A stretch of 64,000 nucleotides of DNA from Cellvibrionaceae bacterium 1162T.S.0a.05 (lineage in GTDB: Bacteria; Pseudomonadota; Gammaproteobacteria; Pseudomonadales; Cellvibrionaceae): positions 3,723,501 through 3,787,500 of the forward strand of contig LANB01000001.1 in NCBI GenBank assembly GCA_000964245.1, given 5' to 3'. Both the position numbers and the translations under genes were made by a program. The notes below the pieces were generated by a model. That model made no database searches and was not told where the DNA came from. It saw only the letters and a program-made list of their open reading frames with translations. Positions 1 through 12,300 of the stretch are shown in pieces (within the stretch, counting starts at the first letter, position 1; each line of letters begins with the position of its first letter).

Positions 1-318
1 ACGGAAGTTAAACTTGTGGAAGTTTGGGAGAGCTTACTCGCAGTGGACAAAATTGGTATCAACGATAATTTTTTTATGATCGGCGGCCAATCAATATTGG
101 CGATGAAATTGCTCGCTTTGGTTAACGAAATGTTCGAGATAGAACTGAATATAAATACAATATTTGAGGCCGACACGATAGCAAAGCTTTCATCACATAT
201 TGACATTACGATCGCAATAAAAGGTGTAGCCTCAGGGGAAATGGATATCTCAAAACTAACAGAAGAGCAACTGGATCATTATCTTGAGTTAATGTCCGAC
301 GAGGAGATTGAAGCGTGA
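1..318 (+). CDS. NRPS C-terminal carrier protein (5'-truncated by window edge)
   Basis: This is the last part of an NRPS subunit that begins before the window; the frame is open from base 1. It contains a peptidyl carrier (thiolation) domain with the phosphopantetheine motif FFMIGGQS, so the acceptor serine is visible. GGQS replaces the more common GGHS seen in the downstream carriers. After the carrier comes a short acidic helix (KLTEEQLDHYLELMSDEE) of the kind that forms C-terminal docking segments between NRPS subunits. The stop codon overlaps the GTG start of the next synthetase (GTGA), indicating translational coupling and a shared assembly line. The growing chain is presumably passed to the first C domain of the next protein. 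Confidence 0.9.
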   Translation, partial: TEVKLVEVWESLLAVDKIGINDNFFMIGGQSILAMKLLALVNEMFEIELNINTIFEADTIAKLSSHIDITIAIKGVASGEMDISKLTEEQLDHYLELMSDEEIEA

Positions 319-3300
319 CTGCTAGTAAATTATCTGTAGAGAAAAAAAGAGAGCTACTACAGAAAAAAATAAACAAAAAACTCGATGCACAAATGCCAAA
401 TCAGTCATTGGTGGTTGAGAGCTATCCTGATAAGCCTGGCTTGCTCTCATACTCTCAACAAAGGCTTTGGATTTTAAACAAGATTGATGGTGGTAGCTCG
501 CACTACAACATCCCTGCGGTAATCGAACTGAAGGGGTGTGTCGATATTAACCATATCAATCATGCGTTTGTCAAAATAATTGAAAGGCATGAAATACTTC
601 GTACTCGCTTTAAGGAAGGTGTAGATGGCGAGCCCAGACAATTCGTATTGCCAAACCAACCCTTCTCGATAAAAAAGCAGGATTTGTCCGGCCTAAAGAA
701 GGTTGATCAGGCACCAGAGTTGGATACTGTTTTGTCCGAAATATGTCGTGAAGAGTTCAATCTTGAGCGTGATTTGCTCATGCGAGTTCATTTGCTCAAG
801 CTTGGTGAAAGTCATCATATTCTTGTAGTTAATCTACATCATATAGTCAGTGATGGGTGGTCCGTATCGGTATTAGTTAAAGAATTCTCCAGAATTTATC
901 GGGCGCTTGTAGAGGGAAAAGCAAGCGAACTGGAATCCCTGAAAATACAATATTCAGACTTTGCTCATTGGCAACGAAAAAATATTAACGGAGACCGTCT
1001 GGAGGCCCAATTAAAATATTGGGAAAAACAACTTGAGTCCGTTCCGGAAATACATAGCTTACCATTAGACCGTCCACGTCCTGACACTCAATCTTTCGAA
1101 GGTGGAAGATACAGCGGTGTGATTAGCCATTCTGTAATAAAGCCATTACAGGAGATTTGTAATGAGGAAAAAGCGACCTTGTTCATGGGCTTGCATGCAG
1201 TGTTTGCCGTCTTTATATCCCGTTATAGTGGTCAAAAAGATATCGCTATTGGTACACCCAGTGCGAATCGTGAGCAGGCAGAGATAGCAGAATTAATAGG
1301 ATTCTTTGTTAACACTTTAGTTCTGAGAACGGATTTGAATAATGATTTATCTTTTAGGGAGGTAGTTAGAATTAGCAGGAGAACGCTTGTCGACGCATAC
1401 GCACATCAACAGGTGCCTTTTGAAAAAATTGTCGAGCGAGTACAGCCAGAAAGGTCACTAAGTCATAATCCATTATGTCAGATAATGCTGGTATTTCAGA
1501 ACAATGAAAAAGGAGATATAAATTTACCAGGCTTGGATATTCAACCAATCAACTATCTACCTGAAATTTCAAAATACGATTTAACTTTGAATATAGGTGA
1601 AACTGAGAATGGTCTATGCCTTGATTGGGAATACAGCGCAGCACTCTTTGATGCTAGCACTATAGAAAATATGCATTGTCATTTTAAAATTCTGTTAGAA
1701 GAGTTACTTAACAATGCTGATGACGATGTATTTTCTGTCAATATGCTAAGCAATAAGGAGCGAAAGAAACTATTTTCAGCTTGTAACAGTCAGATCAAGG
1801 CTTACCCACAGAAGCAGGGTATACATTCCTTTTTTGAAGAACAGGCAAAAAACACCCCTTTAAACCGCGCTTTGATCTTTGAAAGAGAAACGGGAGAAAC
1901 TGAACAAATAAGCTATTTAGAACTGAATGAGCGCGCTAATCAGTTAGCACATCTGTTAATTGATGGGGGAAAAATAGGAAAAGGTACGCTTGTTGGACTT
2001 TGTTTAGATAAATCTATCAATATGATAGTTGGTGTACTTGCAATATTAAAAGCCGGCGCTGCATATGTTCCTCTTGACCCTGATTACCCGGAAGAACGCA
2101 TTAAGTATATGGTGGACGACAGTGGCGCTTCAATTATCTTGAGTCGCAAAGGTGTTTTTGATTCAAAGAGAATGCCTGGTTTGGACGTTTCAGATTGTCA
2201 GGTCATCGATATAGAAAGCGCAACCTTTAAAGGACAGCTCAGTACCCAGCCAAACACCAATCCTACTGAATCGGGTTTTGTTGTTAAGCCTACTGATCTT
2301 GCATACGTAATTTATACGTCTGGATCAACAGGCAAGCCCAAAGGGGTGATGGTTGAACACGATGGGTTGATGAACATGGTAGACGCGCAAAAAGAGGTAT
2401 TTTGTGCTGACGAAAATAGTCGTATTTTACAGTTCGCATCAATTTCCTTTGATGCCGCTATATTTGAAATATGTATGGCTTTGACTGCAGGAGCTACTTT
2501 ATGTATTCCAGGTTCAGAAATAAAAAGTTCAACAGAAAAGTTATTAAACTTTTCCAGGAAGCACAGAGTAAGTCATGCGACCCTGCCACCTTCATTGCTA
2601 AGCTATATGAAAAGTCAGGATTGGCGTTTTCTCCAAAATATCATTGTAGCAGGAGAACAATGCAGCTTTAAACAAGCGTGTATTTGGTCGCGAGGTAGGA
2701 AATTCTATAATGCATATGGGCCAACAGAAGCCAGCGTTTGGTCTACTACAGGTGAGGTAGATTATAAGAAAAATATTCTAAACATCGGTCGACCGATACA
2801 AAACACCGTGATATTAATCCTGAACGAAAAAAAACAGCTTTGCCCGATTGGCGCTGCAGGGGAAATATATATCGGCGGTGTGGGCTTGGCGCGAGGCTAT
2901 CTTAATAAGTCATCACTCACCGATGATGTTTTTATTGAAAACCCGTTTAAACACGATCTCGAGATTAAGGGCGCAGACAGGCTGTATAAAACCGGTGATT
3001 TAGCGCGATGGGTAAAAGGAGTTGATGGCAATAAAGCTTGTATTCAGTTTCTCGGAAGGGTTGACAACCAAGTCAAGGTGCGTGGATTCAGAGTCGAATT
3101 GGGTGAAATTGAGCATGCATTATGTCTACACCCGGAAATAAACGATGCTCTTGTTACCGTCGATTCATCCCGTGACAACGATAATAAACTCGTCGCTTAT
3201 TTACTTTATTCAGGTAACAAGACAAATACAGACGACGTTATAGACTCAGTCAGACAGTTTCTTGGTGAAAAGCTTCCTCGGCATATGCAGCCAACATCCA

Positions 3301-6300
3301 TTTTACTTCTCGACGCCTTTCCGCTGACTCCGAACGGGAAAGTTGACCATAAATTATTGCCGAAACATGATGGTGAGCGAAATGCAGGAAAAAATCATAT
3401 CGAACCCCGAACTGATACCGAAATAATTTTACGTAATGTATGGGTGAAAGTCCTCGGTATTAAAAACATAGGGGCAGACGATAATTTTTTTCATCTGGGT
3501 GGACATTCGCTACTTGTTATTAATGTCATCGCTGAGCTGAAAAACCATGGCATTGAAATGGAGGTCAGACAAATATTTACGAATCCCGTTCTCGCTGATT
3601 TGGCTGCTGCTATTGATAAAAGAAGGCAGTCTAGTGAGGCTAAAAGCTATAGGGCGCCTGCAAACAGGATTCCAGCCGGTTGTAAACAAATTTTTCCAGA
3701 AATGCTTCCATTGGTCGTTCTAAGTAAGAGCGAAATAGAAGTGATTGTCAGCCAGGTAACAGGGGGAGCTGAAAACATTCAGGATATATATCCTCTCGCT
3801 CCACTGCAAGAAGGTATTCTATTTCATCATATGTTGGCAGCAGGGAAAGCAGACCCTTATATTATGCCAGTCTTCTTTAGTATATCGGGGGAAGATGTAT
3901 TAAATGCATTCTTATCCTCAATGCAAGTTGTTGTAGATCGGCACGATGTGTTACGAACTACGTTTTTTTGGAAGGATATTTCACAGCCTGTGCAAGTCGT
4001 TCAGCGTCAAGTTCCTCTCCAGGTCAACTGGCTAACTGTGGAAGAGGGCATGGATGCAAAAAGTTATGTGGAGAGCTTGATTAATCCGGATGCAATAGCG
4101 TTACGTCCCGACGCGAAGAGCTTATTAAATATTGATATCGCTAAGGATAGTGATGGAGAAAATTATTTTATCTTAATGCTTGTACATCATTTGGTTGCAG
4201 ATCATGTTGGATTAGAGGTCGTTCAACAAGAGTTTATGGCGTTAATGCAAAACCCGGATATACAGCTTAAAGAATCCGTTTCTTATAGGGAGTTTGTAGC
4301 ACACACCTTACATTATTCGAATAATCAGGAAGCAGACCTGTTTTTTACAAAAATGTTAGGTGATGTTACGGAGCCTAGCTTGCCATTTGGTTTGACTGAT
4401 ATTCAGGGCGATGGCAGCGAGATAAATGAAGATAGAATTGAATTGTCGCAGGATATTAGCAGCCAAATCAGACTGTTAAGTCAGAATATGGGTGTGACCC
4501 CGGCGAGTATTTTTCACGCGGCATGGGCGGTAGTAGTTGGTTTATGTTGTGGTCGGAAGGACATTGTATTTGGAACAGTGCTGTCCGGTCGCCTTCAGGG
4601 CGCTATGGGTTCAGAATCCATGCTGGGTAACTTTATTAATACACTGCCTGTTCGTGTAAATTTTAAAGATGTAGCTCCTGAAAAACTCGTAAGAAATATA
4701 CATACAGTTTTAACAGATCTTGTCTCATTCGAACAAACATCGCTAACGCGTGCACAATCAAAGAGTGAATTAAGTCAATATACGCCTTTATTCAGTGCGC
4801 TATTAAACTATAGACATTCAAGTGATTTGTCAGATCACATTGAAAACGCGGGTGTGCTTGAAAATATCCAGTTAATCAGTACTCGTGAGAGAACTAATTA
4901 CCCGTTTCACATATCAGTGGATGATTATCAATCCGGGTTTATGGTCAGTTTTCAGATTATTAATTCAGTAGATATAGAAAAAGTAAAAAGGTATTTGTTA
5001 TCAGCTCTAGAGTTTCTTACAGAGTCTATTTCAGAACAAAAAGTAAAACCTATATCATTTAACGATATACTTTCTTCAGACGAGATCGAACGTCAAGTCG
5101 ATCTTTATAATAGAACGAATCACCTATACCCAAGTAAATCCTGCATTCATGAATTGTTCGAAGAGCAGGTAAAGATAAAGCCTAATGATATTGCCATCGA
5201 ATTCAACAATTCGGGAAATGTCATGGCTACACTATCATTCTCAGAGTTAAACACCCGCGCAAACCAACTTGCCCATTATCTAATTTCTGATATGAATATT
5301 TTACCCGGAGATTTGGTGGGCTTATGTATGAATCGTTCGCCAGATATGCTTGTCGCGGTGATAGGGACACTAAAAGCAGGCGCAGCCTATGTACCGATTG
5401 ATCCAGCCTACCCTGTAGAGCGTGTTGCTTACATGCTGGCAGACGCAAAAATGAAAACTATTCTTTCGATGAGGGCTGACGCAGATAATTTAAAAACGAT
5501 TGAACCGTCAATCAATATTCTGTATTTAGATGATTGTGAAGTGAATAAGTTACTCTCAAATAGAGGGAAAAACGATATTTCCTTTGATACAGGGGATTTA
5601 TCATCTGAATCTGTTGCGTACGTAATATACACCTCTGGTTCTACCGGGAAGCCAAAAGGTGTCAAAGTAACTCATCGTAGCGTTGTCAATTATAGTGATT
5701 ACGTTTTCAATAGGTTCTGTGACGATAAATCTGTTTCTATCGTAAGCAATCCTCTTGCTTTTGATGGGGTTGGAACGACTTTGTTCACTTTATTTTATGG
5801 TTGTAGGTTAATTTTGCTTCAATCGGGTCGTGATGAAATCGTACATTTAGCTAATTATCTACTTCAGGCTGATCGACCATACCATTTTAAGCTAACGCCC
5901 TCACACCTGAGTGCAGTGAGTTCACTCATCAGATCCACGAACGATAGTGGCATTGTTTCACAGCCTCATACAATATTTGTTGGTGGTGAAGTTTTCAGTA
6001 AAAAGCTAGCGATGCAATGGCAAGATTTATTGCCTGCAGCTGAGTTTGTAAACCACTACGGGCCAACGGAAGCGACAATTGGTTGCTGCTTTTATCCTCT
6101 GGAAAAAGCTGGAACCTTGGATATTCCTTGTTCAAGCATTCCTATCGGAAATGCGATGGGGAATCGCAAGCTATATGTACTAACACAGGACAATGAGCTT
6201 GTTCCGGAAGGTGTAGTCGGTGAGTTATATATTGGCGGTGAGGGGCTCGCTCTCGGCTATTTGAACAACCTTGAGTTAAGCGGTCAGCGATTCGTAGACA

Positions 6301-9300
6301 ACCCCTTTGAACCAATCGATACAGAGCAATCCTTGATAAACAAAATGTACAAGACAGGGGATTTGGTCAGATGGAATTACGATAAAAAAGGAAAAGCTGT
6401 TCTTGAGTTTGTAGGGCGGGTTGATCATCAGGTCAAGATTAGAGGCTATAGGATTGAGCTAGGGGAAATAGAATACGCACTGGTTCAACATCCACAAATT
6501 GATTCTGCTTTGGTGGTAAAAAACGAATCAAAAAATGGGCATGTAAACCTGGTGGCATATATTGTTGGAGAGGTTGGTGTATCCCCTTCAAATAAAATCA
6601 GGGAAAGTATTCGTCAACAGCTCCGAGAAACGCTTCCGGAGTATATGATACCGAAATATTTTGTTTTTCTGGATGACTTCCCAATAACGGTAAATGGAAA
6701 GTTGGATAGGCGAGCACTGCCAGAGCCAGAGGTTGAATATGCTGATTCAGGTTATTTGCGACCAGAAACAGAAATGGAAGTTGTTATTAGTGCAATATGG
6801 GAGCAAGTTCTAGATGTCGATTGTGTTGGTTGTAATGATAATTTTTTCCATCTCGGCGGCCACTCTATATTACTTATTCAGGTTCTCTCCAGGTTGTTAG
6901 CTAAAGGAATAAATACAACAGCGCATACGCTTTATTCAACGCCAGTACTAGCTGATTTGGCAAAAAAGCTGGAAAAATCAATCCTCGATGAGTCGGAATT
7001 ATTTCAAGCACCTATTAACTTGATTCCCGCCGATTGTGATCAGATTACACCCTCGATGTTGCCATTACTGGATCTCGAACAGAATGAAATTGATGAAATC
7101 GTCGCTAATGTTGATGGTGGTGTAAGAAATATTGAAGATATTTATCCGCTCGCTCCGCTGCAGGAAGGTATTCTGTTTCACCACAGAATGGTCGAAGAGG
7201 GTGGCGATCCATACGTTATGGCCAACCTCTTCAAAATTCAGGGCGATGTTTCGCTTCGGAAGTTCCTGGAAGCGCTACAGGGAGTGGTTAATCGACATGA
7301 TGTTTTACGCACATCAATTCTTTGGGAAGGACTCAGTCAGCCGGTTCAGGTTGTTCATAGAAAAGTAAAATTACCCGTATTTAAAATAGAATTATCGGAG
7401 GGGGAAAATGCGCAAACAAAGATGACAGAAACGAGTTTGCCAGAGTCTCAAAACATGGATTTAAGTGATCCTTGCTTGGTTAAACTAAGTATCGCTAACG
7501 ACCCAGGGCAAAGCGACTATTACATCTTATTGCAAATTCACCATATTATTTCTGATCACATTTGTCTGGAGTTGATTCAGCAAGAATTCAATATGTTCAT
7601 GCTCAGTAGAGAAACCGAGCTACCTAAACCAATCCCCTATAGAGAATTTGTAGCAAAAACCTTGCATCAAGCTCAAACCCTGGACTCGAAGTCTTTTTTC
7701 CAGAAGAAACTTGCAGACCTGGAAAATACTTCGATTCCTTTCGGGTTAGAAAACATCCATGGCAATGGCGCGGGGATTATTGAGTCAAGTCAGGACGTTC
7801 CTCGCGAGATTCATGACAAGATACGCGATATCAGTCTGGAGCAAGGCGTCAGTCCTGCGGCGATATTTCATGCAGCGTGGTCCTTGGTTGTTGGTATTTG
7901 CAGCGGCTGTCAAGACGTTGTGTTTGGTACGGTTATGTCCGGCAGGCTACAAGGCACCGAGGGAGCTGAGCGTATGCTGGGTACGTTTATCAATACATTA
8001 CCACTCAGGATAAATTTAAACGACCTGACTGCGAATGATTTTGTTCGCTACGTCCACAGTGAATTATTAGCATTGCTTGAGTTTGAGCAAGCCTCCCTAA
8101 CCATGGCACAAGCCTGTAGTGGACTCTCTGGAGAGAAACCCTTATTTACAGCGCTTTTTAATTTCCGACATTCAGAACTTCTTAATACCAATATCGATGA
8201 GATCATAAGTGAAAACAATATTGAGCATCTTGTAAGCTATGAAAGGACAAATTATCCAATAATATTGTCCGTTGATGACTTTAAAGAAAGGTTTGCATTA
8301 ACTGTACAAATCGATAAATCCATAAATGTTGATAGCGTTTTGTTTTATATGCAAAGCGCCTTACATCAGTTGGTTGATTTAATGGATCGAAGTTCAAGTA
8401 TGCCTATAACTACACTCAACATATTGCCAAAATATGAATATGAAAGGGTAGCTGGATATTTTAATGAAGATAAGAATGCCACAGTTGAATTGCCTCTTAT
8501 TCATACTGTGTTTGAAAAACAGGTAGAAAAAATACCCAATGACATTGCACTACTATTTCCGCATTCTCAATTAAACACCGAGCAAATCACATACAAAGCG
8601 TTAAATGAACGTGCTAATCAATTCGCGCATTATTTGATGAGAGAATTTGAATTAGAAAAAGGCCGCTTTATTGGCCTTTTCATGGAAAGATCGATCGATT
8701 TGATTGTAGCAATTCTGGCGGTTTTGAAGTCTGGAAAAGCCTATACGCCTCTTGATTCATCAATGCCGGAAAAACGCCTTGAGTATATCCTGAAAGATGC
8801 AGAAATAGATGTTGTAATAACCAACAAGGATGTAGAGTCGATAAATTTTAATAACGACAAGTTGGTTGATTTAAAAAATGCTGATATTCAAAGAGCGATC
8901 AATATCCAATCAAAGGAAAATGTACAAACCAAAAATCAACGATTGTCGGAAAATACGCCTGCATATCTTATTTACACTTCGGGATCTACTGGCGATCCGA
9001 AAGGCGTGGTACAGAGTCACGCGACCATTAGCAATTTACTGAATAGCCAGGCTAACAAAGATGGTATCACCCGTCCTTTAAAAACGCTGCAGTTTACTAA
9101 CGTCACATTTGATGTATCCATACAGGAAATTGCAACAGCCTGGTTTACTGGCAGCAGTCTTGTTGTGATGGGTCAGGATATTAGAGATGACATGTCGTTA
9201 CTGCCGAATTTTATTAAGGCGCACGCTATAGAAAGAATATTTGTTACTCCAGCGGTCCTGAGCTGGCTTCTTGACTATGAAAGCAGTATTGATGGATTGA

Positions 9301-12300
9301 GAGAAATCTTTGTCGCGGGAGAAGAACTTAAACCGAGCTCAAAAATGTCAAAATTTTTGTCTTCAAGAAAAGACTGCGTTATTTGGAACCATTACGGGCC
9401 TACAGAAACCCATGTTGTGAGTACTGAAAGGGTTACTCAAGGTGATTCGAATATATCGATAGGAAAAATAATAGAAAATACCGGCGCTCTTATTGTTGTG
9501 CAAGGTACAACAATGCCGTGTCCAATGGGAATTCAAGGTGAGTTGTTGATAGCGGGTAAGGGATTAGCAATCGAATATTTGAATAAACCGGATCTGACGG
9601 CTGAAAAATATATTACTGTCCCATTGGCTAGCGATGAAAGAGGGAATGGCGAAAGGCGAGTCTATAGAACGGGTGATATCGTACGTTACACACCCGATAT
9701 GAAAATGGAGTTTCATGGGCGCATAGATCATCAAGTAAAGATACGAGGATACAGAATAGAGTTAGGAGAGATTGAGAAAGTGCTGTCTCTTCACGATGAT
9801 ATATCAGAAGCGGCTGTAATCGTCAGGGTGAACGAAAATGGCGACAAAAATCTGGTTGCGTATTTAGTAGGACGCGGTGAACTCCGTTTGTCAGAAGAAG
9901 CGTTACAGAATTATCTTGAAGCGGTACTGCCTTCGTATATGCTGCCAAATAGGTATAAATACTTACCTGCGCTACCATTGACGTCGAATGGAAAAATCAA
10001 TAAGAAGGCTTTGCCTCATGTAGAGCTTGATAGTTCACGAGCTTACTATGAGCCACCCACTACTCAAACACAGATAAAACTATGTGAAATATGGAAGAAA
10101 CTATTTCAAGTCGATAAAGTTGGAATTTCAGATAATTTTTTCCACATGGGTGGGCATTCCTTACTTGCAATGCAACTGACAAGTTTGATTGAGCGTGAAC
10201 TTGATACCTCAGTTTCTATAAAAAATATTCTCGAAACACCATCTTTAAAAGATATTGCGAAGATAATAGACGCTGGTGTTTACGAAAAGAAAAAATCATT
10301 AAGCCAAATTGTTCCCGACGAAATACACCGTTACGAGCCTTTTCCTCTCACAGCGATACAACAAGCATATTGGCTAGGTCGTAATGATGATTTTGAAATG
10401 GGTAATATTGGAACGCACAGTTATAGAGAGATAACGCTGCGTAAGATTGATATTCAATTATTTGAAAAACAGTTTAATCAGTTAATTCAGCGTCACGATA
10501 TGATGCGTATGATTATTGATGATAACGGTATGCAACGGGTCATTAAGGACATTCCTTTTTACAGTATTAAAGTGTGTGATCTGACAAATGCAAGCGAAAA
10601 AGAGATCTCTCAGCATAAAGTAGAAATACGCAATGAGATGTCACATCAGGTTTTCAAGGGCTCTGTTTGGCCACTTTTTGATGTGCGATTTAGTCGCTAT
10701 AAGAATAAAATTGTTTTGCATTATAGTATCGATGCGCTAATGCTTGACATCTCAAGTATGTTGATTATTGCAAGAGAACTGTTTCAATTATTAACTGAGC
10801 CTGAGATACCCTTACCGCCATTAGAACTGCGTTTCCGCGACTATGTATTAGCCGAAGTTGCCCTACGCGAAACCCCGATCTTCAAAAAAGCAGAAAGCTA
10901 CTGGCTCTCGCGCATAGAAGATTTTCCACCGCGTCCGGACTTGCCTCTGGCAACTGATCCCTCGCAAATCAGCAACCCGCGTTTCGAGCGGCGACACAAC
11001 ACCCTGTCTGCACAACACTGGCAGGTTCTGAAAGCCCGCGCCCAGCAACATCAGCTAACACCTACGGTGTTATTCCTTGGCTGTTTTGCTGAAGTGCTAA
11101 ACCGTTGGAGCCAGCAAGCGCACTTTGCGCTCAACCTGACCCTGTTCAACCGCATGCCTTTTCATCCGCAGGTGAACGACATCCTCGGTGATTTCACGAC
11201 CCTGACCTTACTGGAAATGGACTACCGCGAAGCAGGCAAACACTTTCTTGAACGTTTGGATGCCATTCAAAAACAACTGTGGTCCGACCTGGAACATCGC
11301 GAGTTTGGTGGTATCGATTTTCTGCGCGCGCTGCACAGTGCAGGTGAAAGCAACAGTTACCCGGTCGTGGTTACCAGTACACTCGGCCTCGAAAAAGCCG
11401 ATAACGACGCACAGAACAATGCCGACAACAATACCCACAACAATGATTGGCTGATTGAAGATGAAAGTTACGGCATCTCACAAACCTCCCAGGTCTGGCT
11501 GGATGTGCAAGTGGGTGAAAGCGAAAGCGGTGGCCTGAGTTACAACTGGGACAGCGTTGCCGAACTCTTTCCTGCAGGCATGCTCGACGATATGTTTTCC
11601 GCGTTGGGGCATCTCCTGGAACACCTGGCGACACAGGAAACACTGTGGCAAAAACCGATCAAAATCGATTTGCCTCCGGCACAGCAACAGCTGATTGAAA
11701 AAGTTAACAGCACCACAATGTCATTACCTGAAGGCTTGCTGCATGAACCCATTCTTGAACAAATTGCGGAACAGGGCGATAAGGTTGCGGTTACAACAGC
11801 AGATTACAGTTTAAGTTATCGAGAATTAGGTGAGCGCAGTCAGCAGTTGGCACACCATCTAATTCAAGGTGGCGCACGTGCCAATCAACTCATTGCCATC
11901 GTGATGGAAAAGGGGTGGGAGCAGGTTGTTGCCGTGTTAGGGATTTTGCGTTCAGGCGCAGCCTATCTTCCTATTGATGGCAGTCAACCGGAAGAACGGA
12001 TTCATCTCTTGTTGGAATCTGCCGAAGTGGAACAAGTGGTGACGACACAGGCGTATCGCGAAAAAATTCCAGCGGCTCTGCGCACCCTGGTTTTAAACCA
12101 CGATGACGACAAGCAGAAACTGAGCACGCAAGACAGTCCGGTGCAAAATAAAACGACCGACCTGGCTTACGTTATTTTCACGTCTGGCTCAACCGGTATT
12201 CCCAAAGGTGTCATGATCGATCATCGGGGCGCCCTGAATACCGTCAACGATATTAATCAACGCTATCAAGTCAGCAGTGCCGACAGTGTATTCGGTTTAT

